Part shown: piece after piece, positions 49,458 to 57,608 of the stretch
Position numbering within the stretch: position 1 is the first letter of the stretch
How the letters are laid out: the number at the start of each line of letters is the position of its first letter
Origin: Bacteroidota bacterium
GTDB taxonomy: Bacteria > Bacteroidota > Bacteroidia > Chitinophagales > Chitinophagaceae
Direction: 5' to 3'
Length of the DNA stretch: 64,000 bases
Assembly: GCA_016712665.1 (NCBI GenBank)
Contig: JADJQP010000003.1
Coordinates: forward strand, 62,001-126,000
Made by a program: the position numbers and the translations under genes
Notes under the pieces: generated by a model
What the model saw: only the letters and a program-made list of their open reading frames with translations
Told to the model about the DNA's origin: nothing
Database searches by the model: none

Positions 49458-49850
49458 ATGTTTACACTCGAACAAATAGAAACAGCGCATCGCAACGTTG
49501 CGACCGGTGCAGATTTCCCAAAATATATTCAAGAAATCAGCGCAATGGGTGTACGGTCATTTGAAACCTGGGTAATGGATAGTCATACCAACTATTTTGG
49601 AGACAGTTCCTTTCAAATCCAATCACCTCCACTTTATGACCAGTTGCTTATTACCGACCATAGCCATAAAGAGGCCTTTATCGATTTTTTAAAAAGGCGC
49701 CAAGAGGGAGAAACCGACTATTTTACCTTTTGCAAACATTGCGCAGAAACCGGCATTGAAAAATGGGTGGTAGATTTGGAAAACATGACCTGCATCTATT
49801 ACGATCGGGATGCAAACCAAATTTTGTTAGAAGAAATCCCGAAATTGTAA
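49458..49850 (+). CDS. DUF1398 family protein
   Basis: A 130-aa cytosolic protein of the DUF1398 (YbcV-like) family. It shows FTLEQIETAHRNVATGADFP, IQEISAMGVRSFETWV and the C-terminal GIEKWVVDLENMTCIYYD. Function unknown. It is probably co-transcribed with the SRPBCC gene. Confidence 0.82.
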   Translation: MFTLEQIETAHRNVATGADFPKYIQEISAMGVRSFETWVMDSHTNYFGDSSFQIQSPPLYDQLLITDHSHKEAFIDFLKRRQEGETDYFTFCKHCAETGIEKWVVDLENMTCIYYDRDANQILLEEIPKL

Positions 49851-50218
49851 TTCATTTAACATTGGACCAAAGGAAATACGGCACGAGTCCTTCGGCCCTG
49901 GGGGTGGGGTCGGTTTGCTGCCTGCGAAAAGACTTGCCGAAATTCCTGTAATTGAAAAATGAACACAATCTTTTTTCAGGTAGCCACCAATATCCTGAAA
50001 ATTTTAAGTCCATTTGGAAAGAGAAGGGTGGGGGGGCTCCCGGCGAAAACCTTCTCATCGGTGATAACAGCAAGAGAATACAAGCCGGCGGGGGGGGGCC
50101 TTGGCATGATTGCCATTGCAACAGCGTGTTTTTACAATTGCACACGTCGGATTTTTATGATACATTTGATTCGGATTCGATGCAAACAGTAGCCTTACAT
50201 TCATAAGATCCTATACAA
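49851..50218. other. Gap with long G tracts, no supported gene
   Basis: This 368-nt stretch stands out for plus-strand G runs: GGGGGTGGGG at 49900-49909, G7 at 50030-50036 and G9 at 50090-50098. Short open frames exist on both strands (for example 49959-50192), but none has a recognisable sequence, and indels in the G runs would scramble any frame. It may hold a decayed gene or a structured leader of the Crp-type gene. Confidence 0.5.
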
Positions 50219-50845
50219 ATGAATATTGACCAAAACATATTACCATTTTTACAAGCTGATTTACGGGAAAAGGTTTTGGCACATTCCAACTTACAGGAAT
50301 TTAAGAAGGGCACTGAAATTTTGCGAGAGGAACAATACATAAAAGTACTTCCAATTGTTATTGAAGGATTGGTAAAGGTGTATTCGCGATTTGAGGATAA
50401 GGAATTACTCCTCTATTATATCGAACCAAAGCAAAGTTGCATCATGACCTTTTATGCAGCTTTACAAAATACCCCCAGTAAAGTATTTGCCTGCACAGAG
50501 GAGCCCTCCAATATTTTGCTCATCCCTGTTCAGTATGTCCCCTCCTGGTTGCAAGAGCATGCTGATTTTAATTTATTATTTTATAATCAGTTTAATTTAC
50601 GGTATACCGAGTTACTCGACACAATAGGACATCTTTTATTAGACAAGATGGACAAGAGACTGTATGAGCATTTAAAAAAGAAAGCCTTGCTGATCAATAA
50701 AGATGAGATTAAAATGAGCCATCATCAATTGGCCAATGAATTGGGGACGGCTCGCGAGGTGGTAAGTAGGGTGCTGAAAAAACTGGAAACCGAGGGAAAA
50801 ATTGAGCAAAGTGCACGAGGAATAAAAATTTTAGAGGAATGGTGA
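50219..50845 (+). CDS. Crp/Fnr-family transcriptional regulator
   Basis: A 208-aa regulator. The N-terminal cyclic-nucleotide-binding-like beta roll (residues 1-110) lacks the conserved Arg/Ser set of cAMP binding. A dimer helix and a Crp-type winged helix (about residues 145-205) follow, with SHHQLANELGTAREVVSRVLKKLETEG as the recognition helix region. No N-terminal Cys cluster is seen, so it is not an Fe-S Fnr. A perfect palindrome overlaps its stop codon and could be its operator for the next gene. Confidence 0.9.
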   Translation: MNIDQNILPFLQADLREKVLAHSNLQEFKKGTEILREEQYIKVLPIVIEGLVKVYSRFEDKELLLYYIEPKQSCIMTFYAALQNTPSKVFACTEEPSNILLIPVQYVPSWLQEHADFNLLFYNQFNLRYTELLDTIGHLLLDKMDKRLYEHLKKKALLINKDEIKMSHHQLANELGTAREVVSRVLKKLETEGKIEQSARGIKILEEW

Positions 50846-50856
50846 CTGTAGTCACC
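50841..50856. promoter_or_regulatory. 16-bp palindrome, candidate operator
   Basis: GGTGACTGTAGTCACC is a perfect inverted repeat (6-bp arms, TGTA spacer) spanning the stop codon of the Crp-type gene. No T run follows, so an operator is more likely than a terminator. Confidence 0.5.
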
Positions 50857-50919
50857 AAATAGATATTGCATATGGACGTTCTTTGTATCGCAATAATGCA
50901 AAAATCAAAATTCTTTATC

Positions 50920-51132
50920 ATGAAAAAAAATATGGGAACCGCAGATCGAGTTATCCGATTGATAATCGCTGCAATCGTTGGTGTTTTATTTTTTACCGAT
51001 ACTATTACCGGTACTTTGGGCATTGTTTTGTTAGCTTTGGCAGGAATCTTTGTGTTAACCAGCCTCATCAGCTTTTGTCCACTATATGCCCCCTTTGGCA
51101 TGAGCACCTGCGATGTAAAAGATAAAAAATAA
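50920..51132 (+). CDS. DUF2892 (YgaP-like) small membrane protein
   Basis: A 70-aa membrane protein with two segments (about residues 13-30 and 33-52) and the DUF2892 pattern NMGTADRVIRLIIAAIVG and SFCPLYAPFGMSTC. In other bacteria this module accompanies rhodanese or Crp-type regulators. The ATG at 50920 starts the conserved N terminus; the frame extends upstream without support. The palindrome at 50841-50856 and the adjacent Crp-type gene suggest regulation by that protein. Confidence 0.82.
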   Translation: MKKNMGTADRVIRLIIAAIVGVLFFTDTITGTLGIVLLALAGIFVLTSLISFCPLYAPFGMSTCDVKDKK

Positions 51133-51288
51133 TGCAGCTTGCACATAGATTCGGTTGGTCTATGATATGAAATAGTATGGTGCGAGGGCTTATTACTAAA
51201 ATTTTAAATGATTTGTACTTAGTTGCCTTGTTATAGCAGGCATTTACAAGAATTATTATAATTTGGTAATATATCGGAATTCCATTTT

Positions 51289-51429
51289 ATGGCAGAAAAA
51301 CGTATTTTTGTTTTCCATTGCGAGAAACGTGGCAAGTGGTATAAGCAGCCCAAGCTTCCAATGACTAGCAGTACTATTAAACAATCTGTCTATGAGCACA
51401 CAAAGCAAAAACCCGTTTACCTGGGTTGA
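51289..51429 (+). CDS. Possible 46-aa protein
   Basis: An open frame beginning MAEKRIFVFHCEKRGKWYK, which overlaps the start of the next gene. It has sensible composition but no recognisable family, and may be a leader or chance ORF. Confidence 0.25.
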   Translation: MAEKRIFVFHCEKRGKWYKQPKLPMTSSTIKQSVYEHTKQKPVYLG

Positions 51430-51784
51430 AATCTACGTTGAGGACCTAAGCAGGGCGCAACAATTTTATGAAAGCATGTTACAAGTGAGCATGTTGCCGA
51501 TGCAAACGCCCGGAGGATTTGGCGATTTAGAAATGTTGAGTTTTCCGTGGACTCAGGAAGGCCCCAATATTAGTGGCGCCTTATGCAAAACCGCAGATAT
51601 GAAACCCGGAGTAGGTGGCACCTTAGTATATTTTGCCTGCGAGGATTGTGCAGTTGAGGAATCGCGCGTTACCGAAGCAGGTGGACGAGTGTTACAATCG
51701 AAATTCCCTATCAGCGAGTTTGGCTTTTGCAGTGTTATCATGGATACCGAAGGCAATACAGTGGGTTTGCATTCGATGAAGTAA
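51392..51784 (+). CDS. VOC (glyoxalase-fold) family protein
   Basis: A 130-aa protein with the vicinal-oxygen-chelate fold. It shows FTWVEIYVEDLSRAQQFYES and the second-half counterpart LVYFACEDCAVEESRVTEAGG, ending FCSVIMDTEGNTVGLHSMK with the usual Asp, Glu and His positions. It is probably an uncharacterised VOC dioxygenase- or glyoxalase-like protein. No partner gene is evident. Confidence 0.9.
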   Translation: MSTQSKNPFTWVEIYVEDLSRAQQFYESMLQVSMLPMQTPGGFGDLEMLSFPWTQEGPNISGALCKTADMKPGVGGTLVYFACEDCAVEESRVTEAGGRVLQSKFPISEFGFCSVIMDTEGNTVGLHSMK

Positions 51785-52025
51785 TCAGCACCTCCTTTAG
51801 ATACGCGCCTCCCCGCTCCTGCCGGCTATGGTATCCATTCGGATGCCGAATCCGAGCTGAGTATGTACTGCCTATACCAGTCTGAAATCGTTAAACGCAA
51901 TTGAATGCTGTGACCCTTCATTTAGTACTCGAAATGTTGATGCCCCAGCAACCCTATCCATTTTCGGTGCGTGTGACCGCAAGCGATAGAAAATTTCAAT
52001 TTCGTTCATTCCGCAACTTTCGAGC

Positions 52026-52033
52026 TACCTTTG
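52026..52033 (+). promoter_or_regulatory. -7 promoter element TACCTTTG
   Basis: A TAnnTTTG match 23 nt before the ATG of the ClpP-like gene. Confidence 0.6.
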
Positions 52034-52056
52034 CATAAAATCCAGAAAAAAAATTC

Positions 52057-52566
52057 ATGGAACAGAAAACGGTATATGTAAATTACTTTGATGCGATTGA
52101 CCCATTACGGGTGAACAAATTTATTCAATTTTGTTCGGATGCTTTGCAACAATACCATCCAACGGAATTATACATTTTTATGAGTTCAGGAGGTGGAGAT
52201 GTAGATTCCGGATTTGTATTGTACAATTACCTTACCGCCTTACATGGCAACATACGTATTACGATGCACAATACCGGCAATATTGATTCGATTGCCAATG
52301 TGATTTTTATGGCCGGACAAAATCGATATGCGGCACCCAATGCTTCCTTTCTTTTTCATGGTGTGGCCATGAATTGCAATGGGGCTTTTACCCGCACCAT
52401 GTTAACAGAGACGCTCAGTAGATGCATTGGCATGGAAAACCGTATTTCGCAAACCATCAGTAGCCAATCAAAATTGACCGATGCCGAAATTGAAATTCTA
52501 TTTAGACAAGGAGAGGGTAAGGATGTACATTTTGCTTTGGAAAAAGAAATCATTCATGAAATCTAA
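52057..52566 (+). CDS. Stand-alone ClpP-like serine peptidase
   Basis: A 169-aa protein with the ClpP/crotonase fold. It shows the oxyanion strand LYIFMSSGGGDVDSGFVLYNYL, a nucleophile-elbow region with Ser in GNIDSIANVIFMAGQ, the His in FLFHGV, and an Asp in GKDVHFALEKEIIHEI that matches the third triad position. It is shorter and more divergent than canonical ClpP and lacks an N-terminal propeptide. No ATPase is adjacent. It has its own promoter. It may be a self-acting or ClpX-independent peptidase; the role is unknown. Confidence 0.75.
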   Translation: MEQKTVYVNYFDAIDPLRVNKFIQFCSDALQQYHPTELYIFMSSGGGDVDSGFVLYNYLTALHGNIRITMHNTGNIDSIANVIFMAGQNRYAAPNASFLFHGVAMNCNGAFTRTMLTETLSRCIGMENRISQTISSQSKLTDAEIEILFRQGEGKDVHFALEKEIIHEI

Positions 52567-52884
52567 ATCCCATCCGTACCGACCGGTGCGATTCATTTGG
52601 CCATGCATTTTTCTTAGGAAAGTGGGTTTTTATTCCGCGGAATTACTCTAAGGTTGGTGCGGCAGCAACAATAACTATTTTTTGTTTTCAGGCGCGCCAA
52701 CCGATAGAAAAAAGTATTGTTGTTTACCTCATAATATTAGAACTACGGTTCTTTACGTAGAAGCTGGTTAGGGTTTAAGAATAATTAGCTTGGCAAAAGT
52801 GCAACTGACCTTTAGAATTTCAAATGCATATTTCTTTCTAAAAGTCCTAAATTACTATACACAAAATGGAGTGCTTAGCAAAAC
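52567..52884. other. Gap with palindromes at the edge of the cassette-like region
   Basis: It holds the 12-bp palindrome ATTCCGCGGAAT (52632-52643) and a hairpin with arms 52652-52663 and 52691-52702 (GGTTGGTGCGGC / GGCGCGCCAACC). It also holds TTAGCTTGGCAAAAGTGCAA near 52787, which matches 17 of 20 bases with the inside of the site at 60867-60991. It looks like a degraded cassette boundary. No gene. Confidence 0.5.
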
Positions 52885-53538
52885 TCAGTTATTATATTCC
52901 AAACCAATGGTAAGAATCGGTTTCATATAATCATGTTTCCTTATTATGGCAATTGAGTAACCAAATTGATTTACAAATCTTAATTTACAAATTTTAGCTT
53001 TCCATTGTAGTACAGGTTCCAAAGTAATCAAATTGACATGATTAACCACGGTGTAATTTACTCTTAAGGAAGCACCTGCATTGACTAATCTTCCTTCATG
53101 CCCCAAGTCGAGTTGCAAAAAATATCTGGTGTTGGTGTTTTGAAATTGTTGACCTATTCCTGTAATCAAACATAGTTTTTGCGAATGCAGTTTAAAATTA
53201 TATCCCAAACCCATTTCAGCATAAAACATTTCAGACGGATAGGACTGAATCAATTGTTCGCCCTTTCCTGGCGAAAAATATTTTTTAAAATGTAAGGGAT
53301 CAAAGTTGATTTTGCCGTTGTTATACTGAATACTAACTATTAAAATCTTCTTGTTCAGTTGACCGGCAGCATTCACATTTACACCATAATTATTAATTTT
53401 TGTTCCTACTTGAATTTCCTTGTTTTCGTCATAAAAAAAAAGCGGGGAATTAATGGTTACTGGGATATACAAGGCGCTTGTCTGTCCAAAACTCTTGCAA
53501 AAAAAGGAGGCCAAAATTAAAATCGCAAATGGTTTCAT
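52885..53538 (-). CDS. Exported protein, probably outer-membrane beta-barrel
   Basis: A 217-aa protein with a signal peptide (residues 1-19, ending in KSFGQ) and alternating hydrophobic/polar strands, ending near PILTIGLEYNN. I do not recognise the family. The ATG at 53538 is chosen because it begins a normal signal peptide. The frame runs open to 53652, but that extension lies over boundary-like palindromic sequence containing TTGTTAGCTAAAAG. The gene stands alone on the minus strand. Confidence 0.6.
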   Translation of the reverse strand: MKPFAILILASFFCKSFGQTSALYIPVTINSPLFFYDENKEIQVGTKINNYGVNVNAAGQLNKKILIVSIQYNNGKINFDPLHFKKYFSPGKGEQLIQSYPSEMFYAEMGLGYNFKLHSQKLCLITGIGQQFQNTNTRYFLQLDLGHEGRLVNAGASLRVNYTVVNHVNLITLEPVLQWKAKICKLRFVNQFGYSIAIIRKHDYMKPILTIGLEYNN

Positions 53539-53707
53539 TCTCAATATGTTTGTATAAGGCATACTTTTAGCTAACAATTTGGGGCTAGGCGAAGTGTAGG
53601 AGTCCATACACATACGTTTCACTGAGCAACAAAACCAAATATAGGCATTCATGTTGAATTATGCACTTCTGCCTGCTGTATGTTTAAACCCTTGTAGAGC
53701 CTGGCAA

Positions 53708-54253
53708 CTATTTCCACTCCCAATTTTCGTCTAAATTGTAATTGATTTTCAAATGCTCGGCAAGTGCTTTTAAACTTGTTTTCACATTTTCGAAGTCGGT
53801 AATTTTATCCTTGGGCAAAATGAAAGATTGTCCTCCTTTTAGTCTAACAAAAATACTTGTTGGAATTTCACATATATCTTCTAGTTCAGAGGTCAGAACT
53901 TTACTTTCGCATCCTTTATATTTTGCCAAAAAATATTCATTATTCCATTCCAAAGTGATAGTTCGCCCAAAGTTTCCCTTGTAATTCTCTTTTATGAACC
54001 CTTTGTAATGATTGATATAGTATCGCTGTTCCCAAAGTGGGTATATAAAATACCACAGAAGTCCTAAAATGATAAATAGTATTGTCAACGAACTATTGTC
54101 TTGCCATAGAAAAAAAAGTCCTAGCGCAACGTATATTAAAGGTATTAGGATTTTGCTTCTTTGTGTTTTCCTTCTAATTCGGTCAGACTTTGACACAATA
54201 AATAGTTGATGTGTCAAGTAATCGCTTTCCTCAATTTTATAATCTATCGTCAT
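53708..54253 (-). CDS. YcxB-like membrane protein
   Basis: A 181-aa protein: a soluble N terminus, two membrane segments close together (about residues 35-52 and 56-72), then a cytosolic PH-like domain with ITLEWNNEYFLAKYKG, SELEDICEIPTSIFVRLKGG and FILPKDKI. This order matches the YcxB family. Function unknown. The next gene upstream ends 40 nt away, and the two may form one two-gene cassette. Confidence 0.72.
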   Translation of the reverse strand: MTIDYKIEESDYLTHQLFIVSKSDRIRRKTQRSKILIPLIYVALGLFFLWQDNSSLTILFIILGLLWYFIYPLWEQRYYINHYKGFIKENYKGNFGRTITLEWNNEYFLAKYKGCESKVLTSELEDICEIPTSIFVRLKGGQSFILPKDKITDFENVKTSLKALAEHLKINYNLDENWEWK

Positions 54254-54293
54254 TGTGTAGTATTAAAGAGGCCTTAATGTCATAGTCCAAATT

Positions 54294-54806
54294 TTATCTT
54301 TCCAACTTCTCTCTAATTACGTTTGCTTCATCTGAACTTAGCCCCCAAATAATACTGTCAAAATTTGTGAAGGAAAGCAAAAATGTCAATGCCATAAAAA
54401 TAAGGGTTTTACGAAACATTTTTTTGATAAAATCTTTTAGAAAAATATCTTCTGCTAGGAAGTACGAAGTGGCGAGAATAATTTCTGTAATGATAAAAAA
54501 TGCGATTGATACTGTGAATGCTCCATTTTCCCATCGCCAATGTTGAAATTTAGCGATAGTGTAACACAAAAGGACCCCAACACCTAAACCAAATGGTATC
54601 GTGCTAAATAAATGATATCTTCTTTTTGAGATAGCATTTTTGTACTTGTAAACCTTCCATGACATGGCTATAAAAATAATTGCAAGTATTTGGTATGAAA
54701 TAATAAGGAAAGCGCCTGCCCATGGCCAAAGAAAGGATTTGGCGACAAATACAATTATTAAAATTATGAGTGATAGTGCGTAGAGGACATATTCGACTTG
54801 CTTCAT
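54294..54806 (-). CDS. Unknown multipass membrane protein
   Basis: A 170-aa protein with about five membrane segments (starting near residues 7, 29, 66, 97 and 135) and a polar C-terminal tail (SSDEANVIREKLER). No family recognised. It starts 35 nt downstream of palindromic site A, the usual distance for the single genes in this region. Confidence 0.6.
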   Translation of the reverse strand: MKQVEYVLYALSLIILIIVFVAKSFLWPWAGAFLIISYQILAIIFIAMSWKVYKYKNAISKRRYHLFSTIPFGLGVGVLLCYTIAKFQHWRWENGAFTVSIAFFIITEIILATSYFLAEDIFLKDFIKKMFRKTLIFMALTFLLSFTNFDSIIWGLSSDEANVIREKLER

Positions 54807-54841
54807 TGCTATTTATGGAATTGAATATTAGTAGCCCGATT

Positions 54842-54972
54842 GCCAATGTTCCCGCTGCAGGCGCTCGCGGCGAAATTCAAAGATAAGAAGTTTTAAATAT
54901 TTGTGCCTGATGAATTATTTCTACTGATTGAAAAGCTACGCAGTCCGCACTTACGCTCTGCCCGCTGTTAGC
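54842..54972 (-). repeat. attC-like palindromic site A
   Basis: In gene orientation (minus strand) it reads TGCTAAC, then AGCGGGC...GTGCGGACTGCGTAGCTTTTCAATC, an unpaired middle of about 50 nt, then CTTTGAATTTCGCCGCGAGC...GCAGCGGGAAC, then ATTGGCA. The outer TGCTAAC and TTGGCA are complementary apart from a wobble position. Inner pieces match sites B and C. It separates the toxin-antitoxin pair from the membrane-protein gene. Confidence 0.6.
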
Positions 54973-54979
54973 ACTCGTT

Positions 54980-55288
54980 TTATTTCTTTAGAATCTCGAG
55001 TAATTTGTCAGGATCTTGTCTTGTATCCCAAAATGCAGTTACCAGTATTCCTTCTTTTACAACCTTAAAGTATAAACAAAAGTGCTCAATTACAGTTACA
55101 TACATATCATTGTACTCACTTGATAAAAAAGATGTTGGATTCTTTTTAATCAACTCAATTCTTTTTAAAACCAAAATCCTAATCCTCTCTGAATATGACG
55201 TACTTTGATTCCTCTGATTCCAGTATTCAAATATTCCTCTCCGTTGCTTTGCCGCAGTTTCTGACCAAATTACTTTAATGGCAACCAT
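54980..55288 (-). CDS. ParE/RelE-family toxin
   Basis: A 102-aa toxin of the ParE/RelE superfamily. It shows VIWSETAAKQRRGIFEYW, then RIELIKKNPTS and the terminal strand pair YFKVVKEGILVTAFWDTRQDP, in which the Arg is the typical conserved residue. ParE-type members poison gyrase and RelE-type cut mRNA on ribosomes; which applies here is unknown. It overlaps its antitoxin gene by 19 nt and ends 7 nt before the GTTAGC of site A. Confidence 0.85.
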   Translation of the reverse strand: MVAIKVIWSETAAKQRRGIFEYWNQRNQSTSYSERIRILVLKRIELIKKNPTSFLSSEYNDMYVTVIEHFCLYFKVVKEGILVTAFWDTRQDPDKLLEILKK

Positions 55289-55512
55289 TCCTTATCTTCA
55301 TTATCAAGTTGTTCTTGAGATATAACCCTACCATATTTATAATCTTCCTCGCTCATTCGTAGCATTTCAATTTGTGAAGGATTTAATTCTACTTTCTCAA
55401 CAATGCTTGGGCTGCTGTCCACGATTTGAAGAATAGCGTCTAGATATCGCTTGTTCGATATTGCTAAAAGTTTGTCGATAATTTTGTTTCTTGTTATATC
55501 TATAGTACTCAT
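55270..55512 (-). CDS. Antitoxin of the ParE/RelE-type toxin
   Basis: An 80-aa acidic protein with a helical N terminus (ITRNKIIDKLLAISNKRYLD) and a disordered, acidic C-terminal tail (RMSEEDYKYGRVISQEQLDN), typical of toxin-neutralising tails. It precedes and overlaps the toxin gene, the classical type II order. A sequence close to the inverted repeat of the toxin-side boundary lies 76 nt upstream (55588-55596, AGTGCTAGC). Confidence 0.82.
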   Translation of the reverse strand: MSTIDITRNKIIDKLLAISNKRYLDAILQIVDSSPSIVEKVELNPSQIEMLRMSEEDYKYGRVISQEQLDNEDKEWLPLK

Positions 55513-55953
55513 GAGGAATCTTTTACAGTTGTAAAGATAAATAATCTATTTTAATTCGATTACAATTTTAGGTTCAGTGCTGAAATTAGTGCTAGCGCTT
55601 TTGGCTTTGCGTCCGGTGTGGAATAGAATGTGTTTAAGGCTAGCGTTCTTATACTACTCCTTTCGTCACCCCTATCCCTTTGCTATCCTTAGTTCACAAT
55701 TGGTACTCTCCAAACCATGTCAAATATAAAAAAAGTACTAAAAAGCCCTCCTTCTCTTGCAATATAGATCTAAATAACTCACTGACTAGCGCTTGCAGAC
55801 ATCCTATAATATCAACCCTTACAGTAAAATCATCAAAAGTAGTAAGAAACAACTGCCTGTGTGGTGGCACTTCAAGCTACGACACAACTGGCATATACCG
55901 CCATAGCAAGCCACAAATTTAATTGCCTCAGGTTAACAGTCAAAGATGATTAC
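55513..55953. other. Gap with cassette-edge sequence and a doubtful plus-strand ORF
   Basis: 55588-55596 reads AGTGCTAGC, near the inverse of the toxin-side boundary (CGAGTGCTAAC at 54967-54977). 55613-55655 continues with GCGTCCGGTGTGGAAT and a second GCTAGCG. A plus-strand frame at 55680-55922 encodes an 80-aa Ser/Thr/Cys-rich peptide including NNCLCGGTSSYDTTG. There is no ribosome-binding site or known family, so it is not called as a gene. Confidence 0.45.
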
Positions 55954-56997
55954 TTAAATAAAACCAAGTGACAATTGATTTTGAAGAATTGGTTTGGGAT
56001 GCAATTCGGAATTATAACTCAACTTGGTTCTAAGTGAAAGACGGACGTACTTAAGCAATAGCAGATGAAGGACATTATTAAACTCTAGCGAATATTTCTT
56101 ACAATCACTTAGTTGCTGAAGGGGAACAAAAATATGCTCATAAAACTCCCAATGGATTTGCTTATTTAGATGTTGAAGTGGAACGGTGCTAGTAAGAGAC
56201 AGTCCCCATTCTGATTTCCTACGTTCTCCCCTACCCACCCCGCTTATCATGTCTTCGTTACGAGTGTCGAAAATTCTTTGATTTTTCACCTTGGTAACCT
56301 TGCTACTGCCCAAACCTAAATGTAGTATGATATTACCACCAGCCTCATAAGTCAATCCACCTGAATAGACGATAACTCCAGGACTCATAAATCCATCGTA
56401 TAAAAATCGCTCGGAAAGTCCATTGGTATCGCTTCGGTATCGATGCGAATTGAACAATTGCGTTTGTGTATTGGCAGAAAATGCAAGATATACACGTGAT
56501 TTATAAATTGGGTAATAGAACTGATTCTTAATGGTAAACTGGTCCTGTGTCTTTGTGGTTACACTATCAAAAAAATACCTGATTCCATAGTCATTGAAAA
56601 GATAAAAATCCCATTTCACTTTTCTAAATTCCAGGTTGCTTTTTACATCCAAATTATAATATCCGTACAAATTATCCGGCTCACTATTGTATAAATTGTT
56701 GATTGTATGAAAAGCAGTGAGGGTTGTAAAAAAATCATAATAAAGTATCCAATGATAGCGATACCGATCTATTAGAGCGGTATCTATTGTGGAAAGTTGG
56801 AATGCATATACCTGAAATCGATTCGTGTCGCCAATTAGATAATGGTCATTTCTGGAAAATATGCTTGTTTGCGTATCAATGGCTGTTTGCATTTTAGAAC
56901 GGACCAAAATGTTAGACTTCGCAAATAGTGTGGATTGCCCATGAAGCTCCACAAACTCAAGGAAAAAACATACGATTATAATGAGTATCCTTTTCAT
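55954..56997 (-). CDS. Exported protein, probable outer-membrane beta-barrel
   Basis: A 347-aa protein with a signal peptide (residues 1-21) and many short aromatic-rich amphipathic strands (for example YFFDSVTTKTQDQFTIKNQF, VYLAFSANTQTQLF, WEFYEHIFVPLQQL), ending LSLGFI, a typical barrel terminus. No family recognised. The ATG at 56997 is chosen, since the 13 residues from the upstream start lie in a GA/CT-rich hairpin and are unlikely to be coding. Confidence 0.65.
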   Translation of the reverse strand: MKRILIIIVCFFLEFVELHGQSTLFAKSNILVRSKMQTAIDTQTSIFSRNDHYLIGDTNRFQVYAFQLSTIDTALIDRYRYHWILYYDFFTTLTAFHTINNLYNSEPDNLYGYYNLDVKSNLEFRKVKWDFYLFNDYGIRYFFDSVTTKTQDQFTIKNQFYYPIYKSRVYLAFSANTQTQLFNSHRYRSDTNGLSERFLYDGFMSPGVIVYSGGLTYEAGGNIILHLGLGSSKVTKVKNQRIFDTRNEDMISGVGRGERRKSEWGLSLTSTVPLQHLNKQIHWEFYEHIFVPLQQLSDCKKYSLEFNNVLHLLLLKYVRLSLRTKLSYNSELHPKPILQNQLSLGFI

Positions 56998-57011
56998 AAC
57001 ACCCGTCCTTT

Positions 57012-57060
57012 TTCCCCTCTCTCTTGTCTTGCGCAAAGACGGTCGCAGAGAGAGGGGGAA
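57012..57060. repeat. Nested GA/CT-rich hairpin
   Basis: Outer arms TTCCCCTCTCTCT (57012-57024) and AGAGAGAGGGGGAA (57047-57060) pair with a single bulged G. Inside is a second hairpin, GTCTT-gcgca-AAGAC (57026-57040). It lies between two minus-strand genes. Confidence 0.75.
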
Positions 57061-57081
57061 GGTATGGTAGTAGGTATTTAG

Positions 57082-57483
57082 TTATTCTTTAAATAGGATT
57101 GTGTAGTAGTTATTCTGTAAGGAAATCCGATACATTCCGGGTGGAACCTTGTATTGACTAGGCAGTTGAAGCGCTTTCACAATTTCATCAGGAATTGTCA
57201 ATGCCTCCTCTAAGTGAAATTGATCGCTTTTGAGTAACATCCTTTGAAAAGCAGGTAACTTCCCCAACTCCTCTTTGCTTATTTGAAAACCAAGGTTTCC
57301 TTTCTTCGGTTCGTTAAAGACAAATGTATACGTAATCTGTGTATTGGAAATTGCTTTGCAATTCGTGCCAATCGGATTGCAATTAGAATTCAGAATGGTG
57401 CCTTTTTTCTCAATTTTATCGGCCAGGCTGCCGGCCCAAATAAGACAAAAGAGTAGGACCAGAAAAATATTTCTATAAAACAT
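57082..57483 (-). CDS. Small exported protein, duplicated family
   Basis: A 133-aa protein with a signal peptide (residues 1-21, ending in GSLA) and a compact beta-rich mature part. It contains the Cys pair in NSNCNPIGTNCKAI, then KLPAFQRMLLKSDQF, LTIPDEIVKALQLP and VPPGMYRISL. No known family recognised. A near-identical truncated copy lies at 62734-63059, and a diverged third member runs off the window end (63797-64000). Each is followed or preceded by a thioredoxin-like gene, which suggests a functional pair. Confidence 0.7.
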   Translation of the reverse strand: MFYRNIFLVLLFCLIWAGSLADKIEKKGTILNSNCNPIGTNCKAISNTQITYTFVFNEPKKGNLGFQISKEELGKLPAFQRMLLKSDQFHLEEALTIPDEIVKALQLPSQYKVPPGMYRISLQNNYYTILFKE

Positions 57484-57608
57484 AAACTAATAATTTTTAG
57501 TGTAGAAAAAAAATGTAAAGAGGTTGCCTTCTTAAAAACGAATGTTCAGTTCAAAGGAAAAAAGGCTGTGATAAAGGTAATTTTGCAAAAGAAAAAAACC
57601 CTTTGCGC

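Noticed and set aside
49952..50206. Overlapping frames on both strands in the G-tract gap
   Set aside because: Gly/Pro runs come from the G tracts and no recognisable protein appears in any frame.
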